Origin: a virus
DNA: 36,419 bases
Direction: 5' to 3' (one strand)
IMG/VR virus record: IMGVR_UViG_3300003823_000001
Location: 416 to 36,834 of that record
Below, one piece after another: positions 29,466 through 36,419 of this stretch; the first letter of the stretch is position 1; each line of letters begins with the position of its first letter. Position numbers and translations under genes: made by a program. The notes under the pieces were generated by a model. The model made no database searches and was not told the DNA's origin. It was given only the letters and a program-made list of their open reading frames with translations.

Positions 29466-29988
29466 TTTGAACCTCCGTTGCTACTTGGCTTGGTGATTTA
29501 GCCCATGCAATATTGCTCATAATGGTTTGTACGGCATCTACATCGGATGCACCAGTAATAGCAGTGCGAGTGGAATCAGCAGTTGCACGAATGGAAGCTC
29601 TCCATGCGTTCCAATCAGGGTTTACAGGAGTTGAAGTTTCAATACCTTTTACGACCATCCAATCAGATGGTTGCAAGATTGAATAAGCCGTATCGTTAAT
29701 TGTATTAAGAGCATTGGCTTTTACAGTAGTTAAGTCTTTTGGAGTATTAGTAAAACTAATATCCACTTGATTGGTCTGTGCGTTATATACAGGATCATCT
29801 TGCTGAACCCAGTAATACTGATCGTTAGCGCTTTGACCATAAACCACATCTACCATGCCAATAGCAGCTTTTTCTTCTGGGGAAGATAGATTTACCCAAT
29901 TAGGAGGGTAATCAATACCATCCCAAGAAAACTGACTGCCCGCAGGAATCAGTAATTGAATTATTCCGTTTTGTACGATTGCAAACAT
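29455..29988 (-). CDS. possible tail-fibre assembly/accessory protein
   Basis: A 177-residue protein starting with a small beta region (MFAIVQNGIIQLLIPAGSQF). A later helical part with Trp residues (about 115-160: SDWMVVKGIETSTPVNPDWN) is the typical pattern of tail fibre assembly proteins or their fusions. It could be a chaperone that folds the neighbouring fibres. It overlaps the next gene by 11 bases. The family match is from memory, and it may also be structural. Confidence 0.55.
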   Translation of the reverse strand: MFAIVQNGIIQLLIPAGSQFSWDGIDYPPNWVNLSSPEEKAAIGMVDVVYGQSANDQYYWVQQDDPVYNAQTNQVDISFTNTPKDLTTVKANALNTINDTAYSILQPSDWMVVKGIETSTPVNPDWNAWRASIRATADSTRTAITGASDVDAVQTIMSNIAWAKSPSQVATEVQNGN

Positions 29989-29990
29989 AA

Positions 29991-31037
29991 TTACCTCGCT
30001 AAAGAATATTTAAAAGGGTTTTCGGCAAATGCGGCGTAAATAAATGTTCCACCATTTGCATTATCACTTGAATCTGTGCTTCTAATTTTAAATCCATTAG
30101 ATATAATATCTATTGGATATGCAGTATCTTCAGCATTTGATAAGTTAGGATATAAAGCAGCAGCAGTTACATTGTATGTAGAACGAGATGTATCCTCTAA
30201 AATCCAATTTCCAGTACTATCAGATCGTTTAATCAATACAAATCTAGGTCTAAACCCAAGATACACAAAAGGACCATCAGTAGAACCATTACCTGTATAG
30301 CTACCAAATGCAGAATAACCAGCTATTTGTGACCAGCAGTAGGCTACATAAGTTGAGCCACTATTATTTACACCGCCATTAGTACCAATACTAAATACTG
30401 AAGATGTAGGTTGTGTTGAATTAAACAATGTTGGTCTGCTTGCAGCAGCACCAGTATCAGGAAGTAACATTGTATAGTTTGCACCTGATGTAGCCCACAT
30501 AGCACTTTGATATACACACCAGTAAGTGCTTGCATCGCTTCTTGATTTAACAATTACCATGCTAGGAGCAACACCAAGACCATGACCTACAGTAGCGTTA
30601 GAGCCTGTGCCTGTATAAGTAACAACACTAAATCCGCTTGTTGTGTTTGCGCTTACTTGGCTGGTAATTGAACCTGCTGTGTTGCTGACGGCTGCGCCAC
30701 CTGCTTTCCATTGCCAAACTACTTGTGTTTGTCCAGCATAATTTACACCCCTACTAGCATCTACACCAACCGTAACACCATTGCTATTAAATGATAATAC
30801 TCTGTCAGTTACTGTAGCCTCTGCGTTTGTAGTAGAACTAAATAAATCTTGATTAACACCCCTAACAGAATCTACCCATATATGTTCATTTACAGCATTA
30901 CGGCTTTTAAACCATGTAAAGTCAGGCTGAAAAGATTGACCTGCGACACCATTTATAACATCTTGAACTGCTCCTGTACCTGTATAGGTAGTAGCGTTCA
31001 TGTACAAATTGCCAGCTGGGATTGTTGGTGTACTCAT
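29991..31037 (-). CDS. phage tail protein, DUF7483-like
   Basis: A 348-residue Ser/Thr/Gly/Asn-rich protein with the recurring elements FTWFKSRNAVNEHIW near 40-54, FSVVTYTGTGSNATVGHGLG near 135, and the strong segment GPFVYLGFRPRFVLIKRSD near 257-275. This text is characteristic of phage tail or receptor-binding proteins catalogued as DUF7483. Its N-terminal and C-terminal repeats share a common beta pattern, so it may be a domain duplication. It is expected to be part of the fibre or tip. The DUF name is not checked. Confidence 0.7.
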   Translation of the reverse strand: MSTPTIPAGNLYMNATTYTGTGAVQDVINGVAGQSFQPDFTWFKSRNAVNEHIWVDSVRGVNQDLFSSTTNAEATVTDRVLSFNSNGVTVGVDASRGVNYAGQTQVVWQWKAGGAAVSNTAGSITSQVSANTTSGFSVVTYTGTGSNATVGHGLGVAPSMVIVKSRSDASTYWCVYQSAMWATSGANYTMLLPDTGAAASRPTLFNSTQPTSSVFSIGTNGGVNNSGSTYVAYCWSQIAGYSAFGSYTGNGSTDGPFVYLGFRPRFVLIKRSDSTGNWILEDTSRSTYNVTAAALYPNLSNAEDTAYPIDIISNGFKIRSTDSSDNANGGTFIYAAFAENPFKYSLAR

Positions 31038-31041
31038 AGTC

Positions 31042-32418
31042 TTATATGTTGTAAGTGTTAAGGGCTACGAAGCCAGATGGAGGTGTGTAGACAAATGGCT
31101 GTTGGCCGAAGTTCACATTTGCGGTTTGTGACGAAACGCTAGTGGAATTTAAAAAGAATGGAAAATAATTAACACCAGTTGTTTTTGTATAAGACTGTGC
31201 CGTTCCGTATGTTGAACCATTTTTATAATATTGCATACTATTTGTATCTGCGTTCCAAGCCATGCCTAAAACATCGCCTGTTGTATAACCAGCTAGCCCT
31301 GATTGTGCCGATGAACCATTAGTATAAATTCCTGAACCATCAACACGAATATTGGTTTCTGAACCTGATGGATATTCCGAATAACTAGGAGATATACCAG
31401 CACTTATATTTGCTGATTGCAAAGTACATTCCCAATACCATTTACCGCTAGACGGAACAATAAAAGTTGATGTAACACCACAATAACCACCTGTACCCCA
31501 AGCAATGTTTAGATTTCCGTTAGTAAATGTTTTACTTACAGAACTACTATTAAAAGATGGAACACCACTAATTTGTAATGGATTTAAAACCGAATAGTTA
31601 GCCGTAGTTGCACTTGTCAATGTAGGCACATCTGTCATTGAATCGTAAGTGCTACCAGCAGTTAGACTTAAATTATTAGTAGTCCAGTTATTGCTATTGC
31701 CGCTAAAGTCGTAGCCTAATGTCGTTGTGCTTGTAGTGTTGGTAAATGGCAAATAAAAGCCATTAGTGCCGTAAGTGCCTGTGTATTTAGCTGGTTGCCA
31801 TACGCCAGTAGTAGCGTTTGTAGAACCAAAAGATGATGGGGTAAGGGCTTGACTGTCAATGAAATTGACTTCTGTTTGGTAACCGTCAAAATACCACGAT
31901 GAGTTTCCACTACTACGTCTGCCAATTACAGAAGCAGTAGAACCAGCGTTCCATTCAAATACATAGTTTTGCGCTGGATATGTGGCAGTTGAAAATGATG
32001 TAACTTGTGAGCCGTTAACGTATAGTTTTACACGATTTGTTGAAGTTGCTTGAGTTGTATCAATTGCCAAAACAAAATGATACCAAGCTGATGAGTCACG
32101 GAATACTTGAGTTGTAATTAAATTATAACTACCTACGTTTGCATCACGAAGTTCAATTAAATCGCCAGCGTTGTTTGTAGTTATTCCAAAACCAAAAGTA
32201 TCTTGTTGGGAAGAAGCACCGCCTATTAAAGTTTCAAAAACAGATGGATCGGTAATAATTCCACGTTTTACCCACATTGAAATAGTAAAGATTTTATTGT
32301 TAGTTGGGCTTGCTACACTTGTTCTATTCAAATAAGCAGAAGCACTACTTCTAAACCTTAAAGATTTAGTTAAGTTATAGCCTGTAGAAGGCGCAGCAGT
32401 TTTGCGTGAGCTAAACAT
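31042..32418 (-). CDS. LamG/SPRY-containing tail or adhesin protein
   Basis: A 458-residue protein. The first half (about 20-200) reads as a concanavalin A-like LamG domain (FTISMWVKRG, SAWYHFVLAIDTTQ, NRVKLYVNGSQVTSF, YFDGYQTEVNFIDSQAL). The C-terminal part (about 295-455) matches a SPRY-like sandwich (GKWYWECTLQSANISAGI, GDVLGMAWNADTNSMQYYKN). Both kinds bind carbohydrates or proteins, so it is probably the host-recognition part of the tail. It is coupled to the upstream fibre gene by a one-base overlap. No lyase or endosialidase motif is seen. Confidence 0.8.
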   Translation of the reverse strand: MFSSRKTAAPSTGYNLTKSLRFRSSASAYLNRTSVASPTNNKIFTISMWVKRGIITDPSVFETLIGGASSQQDTFGFGITTNNAGDLIELRDANVGSYNLITTQVFRDSSAWYHFVLAIDTTQATSTNRVKLYVNGSQVTSFSTATYPAQNYVFEWNAGSTASVIGRRSSGNSSWYFDGYQTEVNFIDSQALTPSSFGSTNATTGVWQPAKYTGTYGTNGFYLPFTNTTSTTTLGYDFSGNSNNWTTNNLSLTAGSTYDSMTDVPTLTSATTANYSVLNPLQISGVPSFNSSSVSKTFTNGNLNIAWGTGGYCGVTSTFIVPSSGKWYWECTLQSANISAGISPSYSEYPSGSETNIRVDGSGIYTNGSSAQSGLAGYTTGDVLGMAWNADTNSMQYYKNGSTYGTAQSYTKTTGVNYFPFFLNSTSVSSQTANVNFGQQPFVYTPPSGFVALNTYNI

Positions 32419-33008
32419 TAGAAATTCTGTCCGTAAACCGCACCATAGGTGACATTACCGTCTTGATAAAAGTTAAATATGTCCACTTTTCCAGTAGCAG
32501 CAGTAGCCGTTGGAGTAGTGTTTCCAGCCCACTTAATTGCTGTACCACCTGCCCAAGCCACAGTGCTATTGCTTGTGTAATAGGTTTGGACAGTAAAGCT
32601 CTTACCCGCTACAGAAGCTGGCAAAGTAATTGTGGTAGCTGCGTTGACATTGATGTTTTGGTAAGTACCACCCGTCAAACTAATGGTCACATTACCTGTC
32701 TGACTGACATAAGTTTCGGTGTAGTTGGTAACGGTAGTATTGGTTAGCGTTAAATTACCAACTGTGGTGGCAGTATTTCCCAAGCCAATAGTAGTGTTAC
32801 CAATAGTTACATTGCCAGAAGCAGCAATATTGCTTGTGCCGCTAACAATCGTGACATTGGTTAGTGTTAAGTTACCAAGAGTAGTAACGGTATTTCCTAG
32901 TCCAACGCTAGTATTTCCGATAGTTAACGGGGTGTTAAAGTCGGCATCTAAGTTAGTTAACGGTATGCTCGTTGTAGCATTACCAAATATAAACGGAACT
33001 CCAGCCAT
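32418..33008 (-). CDS. short fibre protein with duplicated GNTTIGLGNTA module
   Basis: A 196-residue Asn/Thr/Gly/Val-rich protein. Module copies lie at 28-59 (LTIGNTSVGLGNTVTTLGN...) and 67-94 (VTIGNTTIGLGNTATTVGN...), about 39 residues apart, and match the module in the fibre at 28441-29136. A later part (TATAATGKVDIFNFYQDGNV) resembles the collar/end of short fibres. These repeats could form a beta-helix or beta-prism. The module suggests intragenic duplication and swapping between fibre genes. Confidence 0.7.
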   Translation of the reverse strand: MAGVPFIFGNATTSIPLTNLDADFNTPLTIGNTSVGLGNTVTTLGNLTLTNVTIVSGTSNIAASGNVTIGNTTIGLGNTATTVGNLTLTNTTVTNYTETYVSQTGNVTISLTGGTYQNINVNAATTITLPASVAGKSFTVQTYYTSNSTVAWAGGTAIKWAGNTTPTATAATGKVDIFNFYQDGNVTYGAVYGQNF

Positions 33009-33009
33009 T

Positions 33010-35013
33010 TTAGAACCTCACTCTCAATTCATGTTCAAATTCAAAAGTGTTAACCACAAAACTAGCTGAGTTTGATGTTTGTGTTAACCCTAAATATTTA
33101 CCCCATTGTTGCGCATCTGATTTGTACAGGGTATATCCCGTACCGCCTAACCAAGATATTACTGTAGAACTTACATTTGTCCAAGGGATAGTAACTCCCG
33201 CAGAATTAGTCCAATAAACATAATTTCCCAAGGTATAGCTTGGACTAGACCCATTTTCTGAATCTACCGTTACATTTAAAATGCCACCTTGAGTCAAAGT
33301 TGCTTCAATACCAAACTTTAAAGCCTGTTTAGTACGGATTGGATCGGTTAATGGTAGTAACGCAGTTTGAATACGACTTGTAATTGCGCTAGTTGCATCC
33401 ATATATAGCTCATAAAGGTTTGTGCCAGCAACGCCAAACATTTGTATTTTTCCACCAACGGGGATCGAGGTGACATAAGCTAGGCTATTATTTTGGCTAG
33501 TGATGAACCATTTTTTTTCAAAAAACACCGCTTGGATATAGCGGTAACTTTGAGTAAAAGCGGCATCGTAATAGCGGAAATTAAAAGCCGCGCACAAAAT
33601 GTTATTCAATAGCACCTGACCGCCATAAACAGGGCTAGCAAAGTCGATATTGGAAAACATTCCGTCAAGACTGTCAGAAAGTTTAGAGGTAGTTGATCCG
33701 ACCAGGGCGTATACCCCATAGTCATTCATAAATAAAACAGAACGGAAATACGGAAAAATAGCGTAAGGTCGTTTTGAACCTACCGATGCGCTTACGTTGG
33801 TATTAGTAAATAAAGTAGTACCACTAGTAGTAACCCTAACATCTGAAAAAACATTGATCGAATCATCGCCAAAAATATACAAAAAGTTATTAGCAGAAAG
33901 AAGTTGCTGTATGTTGCCATGTAATGTTGAGTCCGTTAGGGTGACAGAACCCGCTGAAACGCTTGTAAAGTCGCTGTACGACCCCGCAGCAGAGTAATAG
34001 ATAGTTCGCCCTTGGGCAATCCAAACGCGTCCTGAGAAGGTCGCTATGCCTACATTTTGGTTGGTAGAAACAAATCCTTGCAAAATAGCGTTATTGGTCG
34101 CCCCACCACCCGAAATGGTTACTGTCAGATTGGCAGAATTGGTGTAATTAGAACCCGCATTGGTCATGATCACATTGGTGACAACATTACCGCTAACAAT
34201 GGCCTGACCAGCTGCTCCCGTACCACCACCACCAGAGAATGTAATTGAGGTATTGGCTGCGTTGGTATAGCCAGCACCGCCGTCAATGACTGATACCGAT
34301 ACCGTTCCTGTGGAAAAAGTGGTAATTCCCGCTATTGCAGTAGCTCCCGTACCGCCACCGCCACCAATAAAAGTAACGCTTAAGTTAGCCCCGTTGGTAT
34401 ATCCCGTACCCGCATTGGTTAAGTTAACCGAAGAAACGGTATTGGCTGTACTAATTGTTGAAGTTGCATTAGCCTGTTGTCCACCCGTCTGATTGGGCGC
34501 GGAAATAATTACGGTGGGCGCGGAAGTATATCCAGAGCCTGTATTGGTTATTCCAATAACACCAACAGAACCGATGGTTATCACATTATTGCCATCCCAG
34601 CTAGAATAACCCTTATTAGGGTCTAGGATCAACATTCTGTCGTTGTACCATTGGGTTGTGTTCATCCCAGAAGTAGAAAAAGTACCCGCTGGTGCTACAT
34701 TTCCAAAAGTTGCATCTTGAATGCAATAATATTGCGCAGACCCGTCAGACAAAAACGATACGGCGTAATCTTTAACACCAATATTGACAGAAGATAAATA
34801 AGTAGTGGTATTAGAAAATACAATTGCATTTCCACCAGAATCTTTTACAGAAACATAGGTGGGAACAATTTTAATGTTTCCAGAGCCAATTGGCTGGGCG
34901 TTTTCAAGCCAAGAAAATTCATCTTCGCCAATGGCAGTACGGTTAGCTTTAGTATTAAGCCCTTTAAATTGCTTAATAACTTGATACGATTTTTTCTGTT
35001 CGGCAGCTGCCAT
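33010..35013 (-). CDS. gp10-like tail hub/propeller protein with GYT repeat insert
   Basis: A 667-residue protein next to the adaptor gene. Start (VIKQFKGLNTKANRTAIGED) and later blocks (GRVWIAQGRTIYYSA near 328-342, LYIFGDDSINVFSDV near 390) match the beta-propeller tail hub proteins related to P22 gp10, which close the tail and stabilise packaged DNA. Between about residues 150 and 310 an insert carries four imperfect repeats with Tyr at 162, 205, 249 and 290 (GYT/NYT followed by hydrophobic and Gly-rich strands, e.g. GGGGTGATA). The C-terminal part is again propeller-like. The insert may protrude as a beta-helix arm. Confidence 0.75.
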   Translation of the reverse strand: MAAAEQKKSYQVIKQFKGLNTKANRTAIGEDEFSWLENAQPIGSGNIKIVPTYVSVKDSGGNAIVFSNTTTYLSSVNIGVKDYAVSFLSDGSAQYYCIQDATFGNVAPAGTFSTSGMNTTQWYNDRMLILDPNKGYSSWDGNNVITIGSVGVIGITNTGSGYTSAPTVIISAPNQTGGQQANATSTISTANTVSSVNLTNAGTGYTNGANLSVTFIGGGGGTGATAIAGITTFSTGTVSVSVIDGGAGYTNAANTSITFSGGGGTGAAGQAIVSGNVVTNVIMTNAGSNYTNSANLTVTISGGGATNNAILQGFVSTNQNVGIATFSGRVWIAQGRTIYYSAAGSYSDFTSVSAGSVTLTDSTLHGNIQQLLSANNFLYIFGDDSINVFSDVRVTTSGTTLFTNTNVSASVGSKRPYAIFPYFRSVLFMNDYGVYALVGSTTSKLSDSLDGMFSNIDFASPVYGGQVLLNNILCAAFNFRYYDAAFTQSYRYIQAVFFEKKWFITSQNNSLAYVTSIPVGGKIQMFGVAGTNLYELYMDATSAITSRIQTALLPLTDPIRTKQALKFGIEATLTQGGILNVTVDSENGSSPSYTLGNYVYWTNSAGVTIPWTNVSSTVISWLGGTGYTLYKSDAQQWGKYLGLTQTSNSASFVVNTFEFEHELRVRF

Positions 35014-35015
35014 AA

Positions 35016-35933
35016 TTACATTGGGCTACTGTAAACGCTAGGAACACGGCGAGTATAAACGGTGTTAATCACCGAGTTAATGTGCTTGGTGTACTCCTGT
35101 TTATAAATCTCCGATTCTCCGTAGCTTTGTTCATAATATTTGGCTAAATAAGCTGCATAGAACTGTACGCAAGTATTGTAAGGATCATTGATTGTGTCGG
35201 TGGCATTAGGTGTATTTAAAGATAGCTCTAATGGCAATACAACACAATCAAGTTCAATTTGATAAATCTGATCTGGTACTGGGCCAAGATAAATTTGACC
35301 TTGACCATAAATACTAAATGCCAATGGGCGACCAATGTAGTTTTGCCAAAAACGCAAACGAGCATTGAAATCACTCCAGGTCAAATAATCTAAAGGAACG
35401 CGCGTATTACCCCAGTAAAGGTTGATATTGATAATATCGAGCACGGTATTACCGCTAGAAGGCGATAAAGGCGTGCTTCCCATTAACTGAGTTAAAGCTG
35501 AATAATTAACATTTTCACAATTACCAACATAAGTTAATCCACAAGAGCCATTTAAAAATTGAGTGGTCGGTGGGTAATTGCTGTAATTATTGGTATTGCT
35601 AGCTGGGTAAGGTGGTGCGGTGGAATCTGTTGTTCCCGCTTGCGTTACTTGATAAATAAAAATATTGCTAAATAAAAAAGTGTTTAGCGCGTAATAAGTT
35701 GAGGCCGCCCACGCTACTGGGTTGGATGGAGTTACACTGCCAATTGTGGCTGATGGTGGAACTTGGCAAGGGGTTTGCGTAACAATGATTTCACGCAATG
35801 CGCCCGTGTCTCTAACAACCCTTTCACGGGCTGAGTTAATGTAATCCGTTAACTGTGCTTGAGTATAAAAGTTATTGTTGGCATCATGCAGCAACCTTTG
35901 TACTTGCGTAAGGTAGGTGTTAAGAGTTGCCAC
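35016..35933 (-). CDS. P22 gp4-like adaptor (head-tail connector) with inserted module
   Basis: A 305-residue protein. The helical start (LNTYLTQVQRLLHDANNNFY...LTDYINSARERVVRDTGAL) and end (YNTCVQFYAAYLAKYYEQSYGESEIYKQEY) match adaptor proteins that sit under the portal. Between them, residues 74-115 carry WAASTYYALNTFLFSN followed by IYQVTQAGTT, the pattern of a small carbohydrate-binding-like module often seen in phage tail proteins. A module of this sort in an adaptor is unusual. The gene follows the head completion gene and precedes the propeller, as expected. Confidence 0.78.
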   Translation of the reverse strand: MATLNTYLTQVQRLLHDANNNFYTQAQLTDYINSARERVVRDTGALREIIVTQTPCQVPPSATIGSVTPSNPVAWAASTYYALNTFLFSNIFIYQVTQAGTTDSTAPPYPASNTNNYSNYPPTTQFLNGSCGLTYVGNCENVNYSALTQLMGSTPLSPSSGNTVLDIININLYWGNTRVPLDYLTWSDFNARLRFWQNYIGRPLAFSIYGQGQIYLGPVPDQIYQIELDCVVLPLELSLNTPNATDTINDPYNTCVQFYAAYLAKYYEQSYGESEIYKQEYTKHINSVINTVYTRRVPSVYSSPM

Positions 35934-35950
35934 AAATTACCTTTCATAAA

Positions 35951-36286
35951 TCATGCTACCGCCTGTAGGACTTTTCCCCCTACCCTTTTCGGAGGTAGGG
36001 GTACTCTTTCCACCAACGGGGATAACGATTGGTTCTTGCTTGGAGGTTCGGTGGATAAATTCCATTGAGAAAGAATTTTTAAACCCTCGCTCAATTCATT
36101 TTGAGTTTTAATCCAACCTAGCCTAGCCAAATAAGGTTCTTTTTTGTCATCTTTATAACCAAAAATATGACGGGCCACCTCTTCTGGTATTTCTACCGTC
36201 TTTCCTTGAGGGAAATCATAAAACACTCCAGCCAAACCATCGGTTAAAGTTTTTTCTGAATTATTGGTTACGAAGATAGTTGACAT
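35951..36286 (-). CDS. small head completion-type protein
   Basis: A 111-residue protein with a beta-rich first half (FVTNNSEKTLTDGLAGVFYDFPQGKT) and a helical middle (VARHIFGYKDDKKEPYLARLGW), followed by a Pro/Ser-rich tail. Proteins of this type and place, between small head genes and adaptor, are common in podoviruses. The exact role is uncertain. A GC-rich hairpin (CCCCTACC/GGTAGGGG, 35976-36002) lies within its 3' coding end and may also affect the transcript. Confidence 0.6.
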   Translation of the reverse strand: MSTIFVTNNSEKTLTDGLAGVFYDFPQGKTVEIPEEVARHIFGYKDDKKEPYLARLGWIKTQNELSEGLKILSQWNLSTEPPSKNQSLSPLVERVPLPPKRVGGKVLQAVA

Positions 36287-36287
36287 A

Positions 36288-36419
36288 TTAGAAACTCACT
36301 ACATCGCCATATACGGCAATGGTTGCAGTGTTAGCGACATTACCGCTACCAGTGTTCACATTGACATACAGAGCTTGGGTTGTAAAACCAGTAATAGCAG
36401 AACTGCTGTTATACGGACT
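36288..36419 (-). CDS. 3' end of a structural gene cut by the right edge
   Basis: Only the last 43 residues are present (SPYNSSSAITGF...YGDVVSF), with no internal Met, so the start lies beyond the window. The composition (Asn/Thr/Val-rich, beta type) suits a head protein. It directly precedes the head completion gene. It may be the rest of the gene starting at position 28 if the genome is circular, but a direct join is out of frame and gives a stop, so two bases (plus a multiple of three) would be missing between the ends. Confidence 0.6.
   Translation of the reverse strand, partial: SPYNSSSAITGFTTQALYVNVNTGSGNVANTATIAVYGDVVSF

Noticed and set aside
28441-33008. Diversity-generating retroelement acting on the fibre genes
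   Set aside because: Fibre genes are Asn/Thr-rich and contain repeated modules, but no reverse transcriptase or template repeat is present.
35976-36002. GC-rich hairpin as intergenic terminator
   Set aside because: It falls within the coding end of the 111-residue gene and has no T-run on the minus strand.
1-36419. Prophage or temperate phage
   Set aside because: No integrase, excisionase, clear repressor/Cro pair or attachment-site repeat was seen; the winged-helix genes alone are not enough.

Overview
The window looks like most of the genome of a small, short-tailed (podovirus-like) tailed phage. The call rests on gene content and order, not a database match. Minus-strand genes run in the standard order: terminase large subunit, portal, scaffold candidates, major capsid protein and small head proteins. 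Across the window edge they continue with head completion, a P22 gp4-like adaptor, a gp10-like propeller, fibre genes, Ala/Gly-rich ejection-protein candidates and a lysis area. The left edge cuts the first codons of a minus-strand gene and the right edge cuts the end of another, so the record may be a circular or permuted genome opened inside one gene; a direct join is out of frame, so bases would be missing. No integrase, tRNA, CRISPR array or transposase was seen. The host is probably Gram-negative; I cannot name it.

Layout. 1-9063 (minus): head and packaging genes plus a family 2-type glycosyltransferase and four small genes, probably driven by a sigma70-like promoter at 9088-9116. 9100-9816 (plus): an orphan protein, possibly a glycosyltransferase. 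9817-10454: AT-rich, palindrome-rich noncoding DNA ending in an attenuator-like hairpin. 10455-12875 (plus): an amidoligase, a class II glutamine amidotransferase and a 27-residue membrane peptide, closed by a strong intrinsic terminator. 12919-13468: a noncoding block with direct repeats, an alternating purine-pyrimidine tract, a 9-bp hairpin, a DnaA-box array and a good promoter, together the best origin candidate. 13469-16893 (plus): recombination genes (YqaJ-type exonuclease, DGQHKL-motif protein, RecT, SSB-like protein, RusA). 16962-20251 (plus): a tightly overlapped cassette of winged-helix protein, split TPP-enzyme subunits, radical SAM/SPASM enzyme and glycosyltransferase. 20235-36419 (minus): lysis, ejection, fibre and tail genes.

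How the parts may work together. The phage encodes exonuclease, annealing and resolvase functions but no recognisable DNA polymerase, primase or helicase. With the DnaA boxes this suggests initiation and elongation by host enzymes. Two accessory blocks stand out: the amidoligase/amidotransferase pair, expected to form or modify amide bonds using glutamine-derived ammonia, and the TPP/radical SAM/glycosyltransferase cassette, expected to make and attach an unusual carbon unit or sugar. With the other glycosyltransferase-like genes they suggest chemical modification of host surface, virion or DNA. The targets cannot be read from sequence.
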